The notes beneath the pieces are model-generated. The model saw nothing but the letters and a program-made list of their open reading frames with translations, was not told the DNA's origin and ran no database searches. The translations under genes and the position numbers were made by a program. This document shows, in pieces, positions 26,216 to 33,832 of a stretch of DNA of 64,000 nt. The stretch comes from Kineococcus siccus (GTDB lineage Bacteria; Actinomycetota; Actinomycetes; Actinomycetales; Kineococcaceae). Numbering within the stretch: position 1 is the stretch's first letter; each line of letters starts with the position of its first letter. The DNA is taken from contig NZ_JAAALN010000002.1 of the NCBI RefSeq assembly GCF_009906795.1, positions 1-64,000 of the forward strand. Direction: 5' to 3'.

Positions 26216-27091
26216 ATGCACCGCCACTTCAACGGTCTGAAGACCGCCGCGCTGTTCGGCGCGATCTGGGCCGTCCTGCTGCTGGTCGGGGGCGTGCTCG
26301 CCTCCGCGGCGCGCAGCCCCGGGATCATCCTGGTGTTCGCGGTGCTGGGGATCGCCACGTCCGCCTACGGCTACTGGCGCTCGGACGCGCTGGCGATCCG
26401 GGCCATGCGGGCCCGTCCCGTGTCGGAGGCCGAACAGCCTGCGCTGCACCGCACCGTCCGTGAGCTGTCGACCACCGCGCGGCAGCCCATGCCCCGGCTG
26501 TTCGTGTCGCCGACGATGGCCCCGAACGCCTTCGCGACGGGCCGCAACCCCGAGAACGCGGCCGTGTGCTGCACCGAGGGCATCCTCCAGCTGCTCGACG
26601 AGCGCGAGCTTCGGGGAGTCCTGGGGCACGAGCTGATGCACGTCTACAACCGCGACATCCTCACGTCGTCGGTCGCGGGCGCCCTCGCGGGCGTCATCAC
26701 GTCCGTCGCGCAGTTCGGCATGCTCTTCGGCGGCGGCCGCGACCAGGAGGGCCGCAGCAACCCCCTGGCGCTGCTGCTGCTCGCGCTCGCGGCGCCGCTG
26801 GCCGCCTCCGTCATCCAGCTCGCCATCTCGCGGACCCGCGAGTACGACGCCGACGAGGACGGCGCGAAGCTCACGGGGGACCCGCTGGCCCTGGCGTCCG
26901 CGCTGCGCAAGCTCGAGCTGGGCACCCGGCAGCTGCCGCTGCCGCCCGAGCGCGAGCTCGTCAACGCGAGCCACATGATGATCGCCAACCCCTTCCGGGG
27001 CGGACCAGGCGTGGCGCGGCTGTTCTCGACGCACCCGCCCATGGCCGAGCGCATCGCCCGCCTCGAGGCCCTGGCCGGCTACCGCCGCTGA
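26216..27091 (+). CDS. htpX: HtpX-family membrane zinc metalloprotease
   Basis: A 291-residue M48 peptidase for membrane-protein quality control. Two N-terminal helices (about 9-28 and 33-50) precede the zinc motif HELMH (138-142); the third ligand is the Glu of EYDADEDGA (about 209). Two more hydrophobic segments lie between them (VAGALAGVITSVAQFGMLF and LALLLLALAAPLAASVIQLAI). The C-terminal FSTHPPMAERIARLEAL is typical. The ATG at 26216 with GAGAGGG upstream is preferred over a GTG at 26192. HtpX expression often responds to envelope stress; no control site was recognised here. Confidence 0.92.
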   Translation: MHRHFNGLKTAALFGAIWAVLLLVGGVLASAARSPGIILVFAVLGIATSAYGYWRSDALAIRAMRARPVSEAEQPALHRTVRELSTTARQPMPRLFVSPTMAPNAFATGRNPENAAVCCTEGILQLLDERELRGVLGHELMHVYNRDILTSSVAGALAGVITSVAQFGMLFGGGRDQEGRSNPLALLLLALAAPLAASVIQLAISRTREYDADEDGAKLTGDPLALASALRKLELGTRQLPLPPERELVNASHMMIANPFRGGPGVARLFSTHPPMAERIARLEALAGYRR

Positions 27092-27118
27092 CGGGCGGTC
27101 GCCGGCCGGGGCCGCGGC

Positions 27119-28051
27119 TCAGCCGAGCGAGGCCTCGATCCAGTCCAGCGCAGCGCCCCACACGGGCTCACCCGGGAACAGCGGGTCCCCGTGGGTCGCG
27201 CCCTCGATGAGCCGCAGCTCGACCTGGTCGCCCGCGGCGACCGCGAGGTCGGTGAACTCCTGCGCCTGCGACGGCGGCACGGTGTCGTCGGCCAGCCCGT
27301 GCAGCACGAACAGCGGCATGCCGATCGGGACCAGCCGCGCCGGGTCGCCGAGCGCGTAGTGGTCGCCCACCTCCTCGGGCGTGCCGGCGAAGACGTTGAC
27401 CACGTTGGGGTCGCTCGCCGCGAGCGTCGTCGGGTGCAGCACACCGGACATCGACCCGGCGAACAGCGGCACGACGCGGGGGTCGGAGCCCGGGGCGCCC
27501 GACGGCAGCCGCCGGCGCGCTGCGGTCCACATGGCCAGGTGGCCACCCGCGGAGTGGCCCATGACGAGCAGGCGCGAGGCGTCGACGCCCTGGGCGTCCT
27601 GCGCCTCGGCCGCCTGGTCCAGCGCGGTGGCCACGTCGGTGAACGTCCCGGTCCAGCCGCCGCCGTCGTCCACGCCGCGGTAGTCGAGGTTGAGCACGGG
27701 CCAGCCGCGCCCGACGAGGTCGGCCACGAGGTTGTCGACGTTGCTGCGGTCGGTGCCGACCTGCCAGGCCCCGCCGTGCACGAGCGCCACGATCCCGTCG
27801 CGGCGGTCGCCCTCGGGCAGCCACAGGTCCGAGACCTGCCGGGGGTGCTCGCCGTAGCGGTAGACCGTGCGCTGCGACTCCTGCAGGCCCTGCGGCAGCG
27901 TCGGCGAGCCGTCGATGCGCTCGGGCGTGCTCGGCGTGGCGCTGGGCGTCGGGGTCGGCTCCGGCTCGGGCTCCTGCGCCGAGCAGGCGCCGGCGAGCAG
28001 CGCCGCCCCCGTGAGCAGCGACCCGTGCAGCACGCTGCGGCGGGCGGTCAC
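27119..28051 (-). CDS. Secreted alpha/beta-hydrolase lipoprotein (BD-FAE/esterase type)
   Basis: A 310-residue protein with a signal sequence ([26 protein letters not shown]) and a probable lipobox cysteine at about 23, followed by a Pro/Thr/Glu-rich spacer. The catalytic domain has the oxyanion motif [11 protein letters not shown], the nucleophile elbow [12 protein letters not shown] (Ser near 165), an Asp in HGLADDTVP and a His in GATHGDP. This is the arrangement of kynurenine-formamidase-like and feruloyl-esterase-like enzymes; the substrate is unknown. Its GTG overlaps the yajQ stop by four bases. Confidence 0.8.
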   Translation of the reverse strand: MTARRSVLHGSLLTGAALLAGACSAQEPEPEPTPTPSATPSTPERIDGSPTLPQGLQESQRTVYRYGEHPRQVSDLWLPEGDRRDGIVALVHGGAWQVGTDRSNVDNLVADLVGRGWPVLNLDYRGVDDGGGWTGTFTDVATALDQAAEAQDAQGVDASRLLVMGHSAGGHLAMWTAARRRLPSGAPGSDPRVVPLFAGSMSGVLHPTTLAASDPNVVNVFAGTPEEVGDHYALGDPARLVPIGMPLFVLHGLADDTVPPSQAQEFTDLAVAAGDQVELRLIEGATHGDPLFPGEPVWGAALDWIEASLG

Positions 28052-28539
28052 CGGTAGTTGACGAACTGGAGGGCGACGTCGAGGTCGGCGCCCTTGAGCA
28101 GCGCGATGACCTCCTGCAGGTCGTCCCGGTTCTTGGAGCTCACCCGCATCTCGTCGCCCGTGATCTGCGTCTTGACGCCCTTGGGCCCCGAGTCGCGGAC
28201 GATCTTGCCGATCTTCTTCGCGACGTCCTGCTCCAGACCCTCCTTGAGGGTCGCGGTGATGCGGTACTCCTTGCCCGACGGCGCCGGGTCGCCCGTCTCG
28301 AGCGCCTTGAGCGAGACGCCCCGCTTGATCAGCTTGGTCTGCAGCACGTCGAGCACGGCCTTCACGCGGTCCTCGGAGCTGGCGACCATGAGGATGGCCT
28401 CGCCGCTCCAGCGGACGTCCGCGTCGGTCCCCTTGAAGTCGTAGCGCTGCTGGATCTCCTTCGCCGCCTGGTTCAGGGCGTTGTCGACCTCCTGGCGGTC
28501 GATCTTGCTGACGACGTCGAACGACGACTCGCTGGCCAC
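28048..28539 (-). CDS. yajQ: YajQ-family nucleotide-binding protein
   Basis: A 163-residue YajQ protein: two ferredoxin-like repeats, beginning [38 protein letters not shown], with [22 protein letters not shown] and a C-terminal ALQFVNYR. YajQ proteins bind nucleotides (cyclic di-GMP in some species) and have been linked to RNA and stress functions; the role in actinobacteria is not settled. The GTG at 28539 lies after GGAGGG; earlier in-frame codons are not conserved. Confidence 0.92.
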   Translation of the reverse strand: MASESSFDVVSKIDRQEVDNALNQAAKEIQQRYDFKGTDADVRWSGEAILMVASSEDRVKAVLDVLQTKLIKRGVSLKALETGDPAPSGKEYRITATLKEGLEQDVAKKIGKIVRDSGPKGVKTQITGDEMRVSSKNRDDLQEVIALLKGADLDVALQFVNYR

Positions 28540-28665
28540 GCGGGAGCCCTCCTCGGTGCGGTGTCCCGGGTGCGTCCCCCGGGGTCCCTCCGCCCGGCGC
28601 ACCGGTGGCGCGCAGCACGCGGAGGAGTTGCTATCCTCTCACCGCACCTGCTTCGCCGGGTGCAC

Positions 28666-28747
28666 GGCGGGTTGCCCGAGCGGCCAAAGGGAGCGGATTG
28701 TAAATCCGCCGGCACAGCCTACGTTGGTTCGAATCCATCACCCGCCA
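28666..28747 (+). tRNA. tRNA-Tyr (anticodon GTA)
   Basis: The acceptor GGCGGGT pairs with ACCCGCC, the anticodon stem-loop is GCGGA-TTGTAAA-TCCGC with anticodon GTA, a class II variable arm follows, and the T-loop is TTCGAAT. The discriminator is A and CCA is not encoded. A TATCCT hexamer at 28632-28637 is a plausible -10. It is the first of three clustered tRNA genes, each apparently with its own promoter. Confidence 0.95.
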
Positions 28748-28756
28748 CGTCGCGAA

Positions 28757-28788
28757 GCGACCCGGAGCCGTCTGCGGCTCCGGGTCGC
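28757..28788 (+). terminator. Strong hairpin between tRNA-Tyr and tRNA-Thr
   Basis: GCGACCCGGAGCCG and CGGCTCCGGGTCGC form a perfect 14-bp stem with a TCTG loop, ten bases after tRNA-Tyr. No T-run follows. It is the likely end of the tRNA-Tyr transcript; a TAGGCT -10 for the next tRNA begins at 28795. Confidence 0.75.
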
Positions 28789-28825
28789 GGCGTGTAGGCT
28801 CTCCGAGCGTCACGCGACGTGACCG

Positions 28826-28897
<72 letters not shown>

Positions 28898-28934
28898 CGC
28901 AGCACCGGCGGGCTCCTGCCCGGCGGGACCGCGG

Positions 28935-29008
28935 GGCGGAGTAGCTCAGTTGGTTAGAGCGAACGGCTCATAATCGTTAGGTCGCCGGTTCGAGTCCGGC
29001 CTCCGCTA
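28935..29008 (+). tRNA. tRNA-Met, elongator (anticodon CAT)
   Basis: Acceptor GGCGGAG pairs with CTCCGCT (first pair G-U), D-arm AGCTCAGTTGGTTAGAGC, anticodon stem-loop AACGG-CTCATAA-TCGTT gives CAT, T-arm GCCGG-TTCGAGT-CCGGC, discriminator A. The three consecutive G-C pairs of initiator tRNA are absent from the anticodon stem, so this is the elongator or possibly a tRNA-Ile2 precursor; elongator Met is more likely because of the actinobacterial context next to rpmG. Confidence 0.9.
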
Positions 29009-29016
29009 CCCCAGAG

Positions 29017-29041
29017 ACGGCCGCCCCCCGTGGGCGGCCGT
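29017..29041 (+). terminator. Hairpin after tRNA-Met
   Basis: ACGGCCGCCC and GGGCGGCCGT make a perfect 10-bp stem with a CCCGT loop, nine bases after the tRNA, followed by TCC rather than a T-run. Confidence 0.65.
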
Positions 29042-29073
29042 TCCACGTGCCCCGGGCACCACGCCCGGGCGCG

Positions 29074-29079
29074 TACCCT
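29074..29079 (+). promoter_or_regulatory. -10 element for rpmG-hadAB
   Basis: TACCCT, 65 bp before the rpmG start and after the tRNA terminator. The same hexamer is used in the rpoB promoter of this window. A -35 is not evident. Confidence 0.45.
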
Positions 29080-29144
29080 GGGCCGAGATCGCGGCGCGTC
29101 GCTCGTCGCCCGCCGGACCGAGAACCTGAGAGAGGCACCCAGCC

Positions 29145-29312
29145 GTGGCCAAGACGACTGACGTCCGCCCGAAGATCACGCTCGCCTGCACGGAGTGCAA
29201 GGAGCGGAACTACATCACGAAGAAGAACCGTCGGAACGACCCCGACCGGCTCGACCTCGCCAAGTTCTGCCCGCGCTGCGGCAAGAAGACCACGCACCGC
29301 GAGACCCGCTGA
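29145..29312 (+). CDS. rpmG: 50S ribosomal protein L33, zinc-binding form
   Basis: A 55-residue L33: [18 protein letters not shown], then [37 protein letters not shown]. The two CxxC pairs (Cys15/18 and Cys42/45) make this the zinc-containing C+ form; many actinobacteria also have a Zur-controlled C-minus copy elsewhere. GTG start with AGAGG upstream. It is followed after 14 bp by the hadA-like gene, the same order (rpmG-hadA-hadB) as in mycobacteria. Confidence 0.95.
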   Translation: MAKTTDVRPKITLACTECKERNYITKKNRRNDPDRLDLAKFCPRCGKKTTHRETR

Positions 29313-29326
29313 CCTCTCCGCCCCGC

Positions 29327-29788
29327 GTGGCCGCCCCCACCGTCGACGAGTCCTTCCAGGGCCGGGTGTACCCGGCCCGTCCGGCGGGGACCGTCACCGC
29401 CGACGCCGTGCGGGCCTTCGCCCGCGCGGTGCACGCCGCGGACCCCGTCCACCACGACGCGGCCGCGGCGCGTGCGGCGGGGTACGCCGACGTCGTGGCG
29501 CCGCCCACGTTCGCGGTGACGCTGGCGCAGCGCGCCGAGGCCGTCTTCGTCGAGGACCCGCAGGCGGGCATCGACTTCTCGCGCGTCGTGCACGGCGAGG
29601 AGCAGTTCGTCCACCACCGCCCCGTCGTGGCCGGTGACGAGCTCACCGCGGAGCTGCACGTCGACCGCGTCCGCGTGGTCCGCGGCAACGCCATGGTCAC
29701 CACGCGCGTGGAGCTCGCGGCCGCCGACGGTCCCGTCTGCACCGTGACGTCCATGCTCGTGGTGCGCGCCCCGGAGGAGCAGCCGTGA
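29327..29788 (+). CDS. hadA: HadA-like (3R)-hydroxyacyl dehydratase subunit
   Basis: A 153-residue hotdog/MaoC-type protein (FAS1-type dehydratase domain). Visible blocks are FQGRVYPARPAGTVTADAVRAFARAVHAADPVHHD, YADVVAPPTFAVTLAQRAEAVF and VHGEEQFVHHRPVVAGDELTAELHVDRVR. It lacks the complete Asp/His hydratase pair carried by its neighbour, as expected for the substrate-binding partner of a heterodimer. In mycobacteria HadAB dehydrates FAS-II intermediates; this organism need not make mycolic acids, so the substrate here is open. GTG start at 29327, overlapping end with hadB. Confidence 0.82.
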   Translation: MAAPTVDESFQGRVYPARPAGTVTADAVRAFARAVHAADPVHHDAAAARAAGYADVVAPPTFAVTLAQRAEAVFVEDPQAGIDFSRVVHGEEQFVHHRPVVAGDELTAELHVDRVRVVRGNAMVTTRVELAAADGPVCTVTSMLVVRAPEEQP

Positions 29789-30207
29789 CCGTCGCCTTCG
29801 ACGCGGCCGGCGTCGGGACGACCCTGCCCGCCACCCGCTTCGAGCTGACCCGCGCCGACCTCCGGGCCTACGCCGAGGCCAGCGGGGACCGGAACCCCAT
29901 CCACCTCGACGCCGACGTCGCCCGGTCGGTGGGGCTGCCCGACGTCATCGCCCACGGCATGCTCACCATGGGTCTCGGGGGCTCGGTCGTCACCGCCTGG
30001 GCGGGGGACCCGGGAGCCGTCGTCTCCTACGCGACCCGCTTCACCCAGCCGGTCGTCGTGCCCGCCACGGGGGCCGCCGCCGTCGACGTCACGGGGACCG
30101 TGGTCGCCGTCGACGCGGCCGCCCGCACGGTGGCCGTCGACCTCACCGTCACGAGCGCCGGCGTCAAGGTCCTGGGCCGGGCGCGAGCGGTCGTCCGGCT
30201 CCCGTGA
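29785..30207 (+). CDS. hadB: HadB-like MaoC (3R)-hydroxyacyl dehydratase, catalytic subunit
   Basis: A 140-residue single hotdog R-hydratase. The hydratase motif is SGDRNPIHLDADVARSVGLPDVIAHGMLTMG with catalytic Asp35 and His40, followed by a tail of GRARAVVRL. The GTG overlaps the hadA stop and the gene in turn overlaps the MFS gene (GTGA), giving a tightly coupled row. No hadC is present, so only one heterodimer type is encoded here. Confidence 0.88.
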   Translation: MTVAFDAAGVGTTLPATRFELTRADLRAYAEASGDRNPIHLDADVARSVGLPDVIAHGMLTMGLGGSVVTAWAGDPGAVVSYATRFTQPVVVPATGAAAVDVTGTVVAVDAAARTVAVDLTVTSAGVKVLGRARAVVRLP

Positions 30208-31430
30208 GCACGGCCGCCGTCCCGCGCGACGCGCTGCGCGCCCGCACCGCGGTCTACGCCGCCTTCGCCGTCAACGGGTTCGCGCTGGCCTCCTGGGTGG
30301 CCCGCATCCCCTCGGCCCGCCAGGCGCTCGACCTGACGCCGGGCGACCTCGGGCTGCTGCTGCTGGCCGGCTCCTTCGGCTCGGTGGCCACCATGCCCGT
30401 CGCCGGGGCGGTCGTCATGCGCCTCGGCCGCGCCCGCACCGTGACGGCCGCCGGCGCCACCGTCGCCTCCGGCCTGGCCCTGCTGGCCCTCGCGGTCGAC
30501 GGCCTGGCGGACGTCTGGCTGGCCGGCGCGGCGCTGGTCGTCGTGGGCGCGGGCATCGCGGCCTGGGACGTGGCCATGAACGTCGAGGGCGCGGCCGTGG
30601 AGCGGCGGCTGGACCGGGCGATCATGTCGCGCTTCCACGCCGCCTTCAGCTTCGGCACGGTCCTCGCGGCCGGCCTCGCGGTCCTGCTCGTGCGCGCCGG
30701 GGTCCCCACCTGGCTGCACCTGTCGGTCGTCGCCGTGCTCGCCGCGAGTGGCGCGGCCCTCGCCGCCCGCGCCTTCCTGCGCGCGCCCACCGCGGCCGAG
30801 ACCGCGGAGGCCTCCCGGGGGATCGGCCTGCGCCGGGCCTGGCGCGAACCCCGGACCCTGCTCATCGGGCTCATGGTGCTGTGCATGGCGTTCGTCGAGG
30901 GCAGTGCCAACGACTGGCTGGCCGTGGCCCTCGAGGACGGGTACGGCACCTCCACCGACGTCGGGGTCGCCGGCTTCGCGGTGTTCGTGACGGCCATGAC
31001 CGCGGGCCGGCTCCTGGGTCCCGTCCTCCTCGACCGCCTCGGGCGGGTGGTGGCCCTGCGCGCGTGCGCGGCGCTGGCCGTGGCCGGCGTCCTGCTCTTC
31101 GTCCTCGCACCGTCGGTGCCCCTCGCGGTCGTGGGCGCGGCCTGCTGGGGCGTGGGCGCCTCGCTCGGGTTCCCCCTCGGCATGAGCGCCGCCGCCGACG
31201 AGGAGGTCAACGCGGCCGCCCGGGTCAGCGTCGTGTCCTCGGTCGGCTACGCGGCGTTCCTCGCCGGCCCCCCGCTGCTGGGGCAGCTGGGCGACCGGGT
31301 CGGCGTCCTGTCGGCCCTGCTCGCGGCGGCCGTGGCCGCGGCCGTCGCCCTCGTGCTCTCCGGCGTGGCGCGCCCGCACGCCGACGGCACCGAGCTGAGC
31401 TCGGCGCGGACCCCCGCGCGGTCGTCGTGA
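30204..31430 (+). CDS. MFS permease
   Basis: A 408-residue twelve-helix major facilitator protein. It opens with RTAVYAAFAVNGFALASWVARIPSARQALDLTPGDLGLLLLAGSFGSVATMPVAG, a pattern of the YbjJ-like subgroup, with a short cytoplasmic loop after helix 6 and EGSANDWLAV in helix 7. The substrate is unknown. It is translationally coupled both to hadB upstream and to murB downstream (four-base overlaps). Confidence 0.85.
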   Translation: MSTAAVPRDALRARTAVYAAFAVNGFALASWVARIPSARQALDLTPGDLGLLLLAGSFGSVATMPVAGAVVMRLGRARTVTAAGATVASGLALLALAVDGLADVWLAGAALVVVGAGIAAWDVAMNVEGAAVERRLDRAIMSRFHAAFSFGTVLAAGLAVLLVRAGVPTWLHLSVVAVLAASGAALAARAFLRAPTAAETAEASRGIGLRRAWREPRTLLIGLMVLCMAFVEGSANDWLAVALEDGYGTSTDVGVAGFAVFVTAMTAGRLLGPVLLDRLGRVVALRACAALAVAGVLLFVLAPSVPLAVVGAACWGVGASLGFPLGMSAAADEEVNAAARVSVVSSVGYAAFLAGPPLLGQLGDRVGVLSALLAAAVAAAVALVLSGVARPHADGTELSSARTPARSS

Positions 31431-32506
31431 GCGCCGTGGCGCTCGCGGACCTCACGACCTTCCGGCTGGGCGGGCCGGCGCGCCGCTGCGTCGAGGCGCG
31501 CACCGAGACCGAGCTGGTGGACGCGGTCGCCCACGCCGACGCGGCGGGGGAGCCGCTGCTGCTCGTGGCCGGCGGGTCCAACCTCCTGGTCGCCGACGAG
31601 GGCTTCGACGGCACCGTCGTGCGGATCGCGACGTCCGGGGTGCGCTTCGGCAGCGAGGACGTGTGCAGCGGCTCGTTCGTCACCGCGGCCGCGGGCGAGG
31701 ACTGGGACGCGTTCGTCGCGACCGTCGTCGAGCGCGGCTGCGCGGGCGTCGAGGCGATGGCGGGCGTGCCCGGCTCGGTGGGCGCGACCCCCGTGCAGAA
31801 CGTCGGCGCGTACGGCCAGGAGGTCTCGCAGACGCTCGCGAGCGTGCGGACCTACGACCGCGTGGACCGCCGGGTGCGCACGCTGGCGGCCGGCGACCTC
31901 CGGTTCGGCTACCGCACGTCGCTGCTCAAGACCTCCCGCGTCGCGCTCGCCGGCCCGCACGCCGAGAGCCGCTACGTCGTGCTCGACGTCACCTTCCAGC
32001 TCGTCCTCGCGGGTGGCGTCTCGGCCCCCGTGGCCTACCCCGAGCTGGCCCGCGCGCTCGGCGTGGAGGTCGGTCAGCGCTCGACCGTGACCGCCGTGCG
32101 CGACGCCGTCCTCCGCCTGCGCGCCGCCAAGGGCATGGTCCTCGACCCCGCCGACCACGACACGTGGAGCGCCGGGTCCTTCTTCACCAACCCCGTCCTG
32201 ACCGAGGAGGAGGCCGCCGCGCTGCCCGCGGGGGCACCGCGCTTCGGCGCCGGCGCCGACCCGGAGGGGCGGCCGCTGGTCAAGACGAGCGCGGCCTGGC
32301 TCATCGACCGCGCCGGGTACGCCAAGGGCCACGGCTCGCCCGGGCCGGCGACCCTGTCGACCAAGCACACGCTCGCGCTGACCAACCGCGGCGACGCGCG
32401 CACGGCCGACGTCCTGGACCTGGCCCGCGAGGTCGCCGCCGGGGTCGAGCGGGCCTTCGGCGTGCGGATCGTCAACGAGCCCGTGCTGGTGGGCTGCTCG
32501 CTCTGA
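31427..32506 (+). CDS. murB: UDP-N-acetylenolpyruvoylglucosamine reductase (MurB)
   Basis: A 359-residue FAD enzyme reducing UDP-GlcNAc-enolpyruvate to UDP-MurNAc in peptidoglycan synthesis. FAD-binding motifs are LLVAGGSNLLVADEG (45-59) and GVEAMAGVPGSVGATPVQNVGAYGQEV (107-133). The catalytic Ser is in SAGSFFTNP (near 250) and the C-terminal block is ALTNRGDARTADVLDLAREV. Start GTG overlaps the permease stop. Its last 35 bp overlap the convergent GntR gene. Confidence 0.95.
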   Translation: MSAVALADLTTFRLGGPARRCVEARTETELVDAVAHADAAGEPLLLVAGGSNLLVADEGFDGTVVRIATSGVRFGSEDVCSGSFVTAAAGEDWDAFVATVVERGCAGVEAMAGVPGSVGATPVQNVGAYGQEVSQTLASVRTYDRVDRRVRTLAAGDLRFGYRTSLLKTSRVALAGPHAESRYVVLDVTFQLVLAGGVSAPVAYPELARALGVEVGQRSTVTAVRDAVLRLRAAKGMVLDPADHDTWSAGSFFTNPVLTEEEAAALPAGAPRFGAGADPEGRPLVKTSAAWLIDRAGYAKGHGSPGPATLSTKHTLALTNRGDARTADVLDLAREVAAGVERAFGVRIVNEPVLVGCSL

Positions 32507-32864
32507 CGGCGAGGGCGCCGCGCACGACGTCCAGGGCCTGCTCCGGGGTCAGTCCCGAGCTCAGGGCCCGCTCGACGAAGCCCTCGGCCGCCCACCGCAC
32601 GTCCTCCTCGACGCGGGCGGCCCGCGCCACGACCGTGCCGGTGCGCCGCCGGGAGACCACGGTGCCCTCCGCCTCGAGCTCGCGGTAGGCGCGCTGCACC
32701 GTGCCGAGGGCCAGGCCGAGGTCCGCGGCCAGCGTCCGGGCGGCGGGCAGCCGGTCGCCCGCCGCGAGCGCCCCGGTCGTCGTGAGCGTCGTGACCTGGC
32801 GGCGCAGCTGCTCGTAGACGGGGACGGCGGAGGCGGCGTCGACGACGACGCGCAGCTCGCTCAC
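32472..32864 (-). CDS. GntR-family regulator, short YtrA-like type
   Basis: A 130-residue regulator with a winged helix (residues about 15-80: VPVYEQLRRQVTTLTTTGALAAGDRLPAARTLAADLGLALGTVQRAYRELEAEGTVVSRRRTGTVV) and a short helical tail of about 45 residues, the plan of the YtrA subfamily, which usually regulates a co-transcribed membrane or ABC system. Its GTG overlaps the stop of the preceding membrane protein, and an AT-rich inverted repeat lies in front of that gene, so autoregulation of the pair is likely. Confidence 0.88.
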   Translation of the reverse strand: MSELRVVVDAASAVPVYEQLRRQVTTLTTTGALAAGDRLPAARTLAADLGLALGTVQRAYRELEAEGTVVSRRRTGTVVARAARVEEDVRWAAEGFVERALSSGLTPEQALDVVRGALAVRASSPPARAR

Positions 32865-33757
32865 GCGCGCACCGCGCGGGCCGGGACGAGCAGGACGGCC
32901 AGGGCCGCCAGCGCGAGGACGGCTCCGGCGAGGGCCACCGCCGTGCTCGTGGTCGTCCACAGCGCCCCGGGCCCGTCGGTGTGCCAGGTGCCGTCGACGG
33001 CCCAGTGGACGTCGAGGCCGCGCGCCGCGAGTCCGCCGAGCACCAGCAGCGCCGCGGCAGTCGCGGCCGTGGCCGCGGTCGAGACGCGGAGCACCCGGTG
33101 CGCGGCGGCCCGGCGCAGCGTCCCGTCGGTCGCGGCGTCGGCGCCCGCGGCGGCGGGCCGGTGAGGCACCCGGACCAGCAGGGCCGCCGTGAGCAGGGCC
33201 ACGACGAGCACGCCCACGGCGATCGGCGCGGCGTAGAAGGCGCCGGGGAACGGCCCGCGGGTCGAGGCCGCGAGCCCGTCGGCGGCCCGCCAGCCGATCG
33301 CCCGTCCGGTGCCGTCGGCGAGGAGCGTGCCCGCGACGCACACGAGGAGAGCCACGGCGACGCTCGCCGCGTAGGCCAACAGCAGGCCGCGCGGCGCGTC
33401 GGCGCGCACGGACCGCACGGCGAGCCGCGCGCTGCGCACGCGCTGCCGCGGTCGCGGCCAGGTGAGCTCGCCGACGAGGAGGACGAGAGCGTGCGCGGCC
33501 GCCGCGGCCAACGGCGTGACGGCCACGAGCTGGGTGCGGCGCAGGCTGTCCTGGGGCAGGGACGTGCCGACGACGAGCAGGGTGCCCGCGACCGCCAGGG
33601 CGGCGAGCGCGAGGGCTGCACCGCGCCGCCGGGCCGCGGCCACCGGCAGCGGGAGCCGCCCCGCGGGGACGCGGCGGGCGAGCAGGAAGCCGGCCACACC
33701 GGCTCCGCCCACCAGCAGGAGCAGCAGCGGGGCGGCGAGCAGCAGCGGTCCGAACAC
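32861..33757 (-). CDS. Integral membrane protein paired with the GntR regulator
   Basis: A 298-residue protein with six to eight hydrophobic helices (VFGPLLLAAPLLLLLVGGAGVAGFLLARR first, LWTTTSTAVALAGAVLALAALAVLLVPARAVRA last) and two extracytoplasmic loops rich in Gly/Ser/Trp. I do not recognise the family; proteins encoded beside YtrA regulators often have this look. The GTG at 33757 is chosen because AGGAGG lies five bases upstream; an ATG at 33817 is inside the operator. The four-base overlap with the GntR gene indicates one transcript. Confidence 0.7.
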   Translation of the reverse strand: MFGPLLLAAPLLLLLVGGAGVAGFLLARRVPAGRLPLPVAAARRRGAALALAALAVAGTLLVVGTSLPQDSLRRTQLVAVTPLAAAAAHALVLLVGELTWPRPRQRVRSARLAVRSVRADAPRGLLLAYAASVAVALLVCVAGTLLADGTGRAIGWRAADGLAASTRGPFPGAFYAAPIAVGVLVVALLTAALLVRVPHRPAAAGADAATDGTLRRAAAHRVLRVSTAATAATAAALLVLGGLAARGLDVHWAVDGTWHTDGPGALWTTTSTAVALAGAVLALAALAVLLVPARAVRA

Positions 33758-33790
33758 GAAGGCCTCCTCGGTCGGGTCGAGGACCCGGTC

Positions 33791-33814
33791 ATTGACTCGA
33801 CTCATTGAGTCAAT
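33791..33814. promoter_or_regulatory. Inverted repeat, probable operator of the membrane protein-GntR unit
   Basis: ATTGACTC and GAGTCAAT are perfect 8-bp arms separated by GACTCATT; the inner GACTC repeats the arm core, giving a second nested dyad with GAGTC. The site is far more AT-rich than its surroundings. Each arm also contains TTGACT, a good -35 hexamer. It is 34 bp upstream of the chosen start of the membrane protein gene and 19 bp from the end of the adenosine deaminase gene. Confidence 0.6.
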
Positions 33815-33832
33815 CATCTGGCGAGGCCCGTG

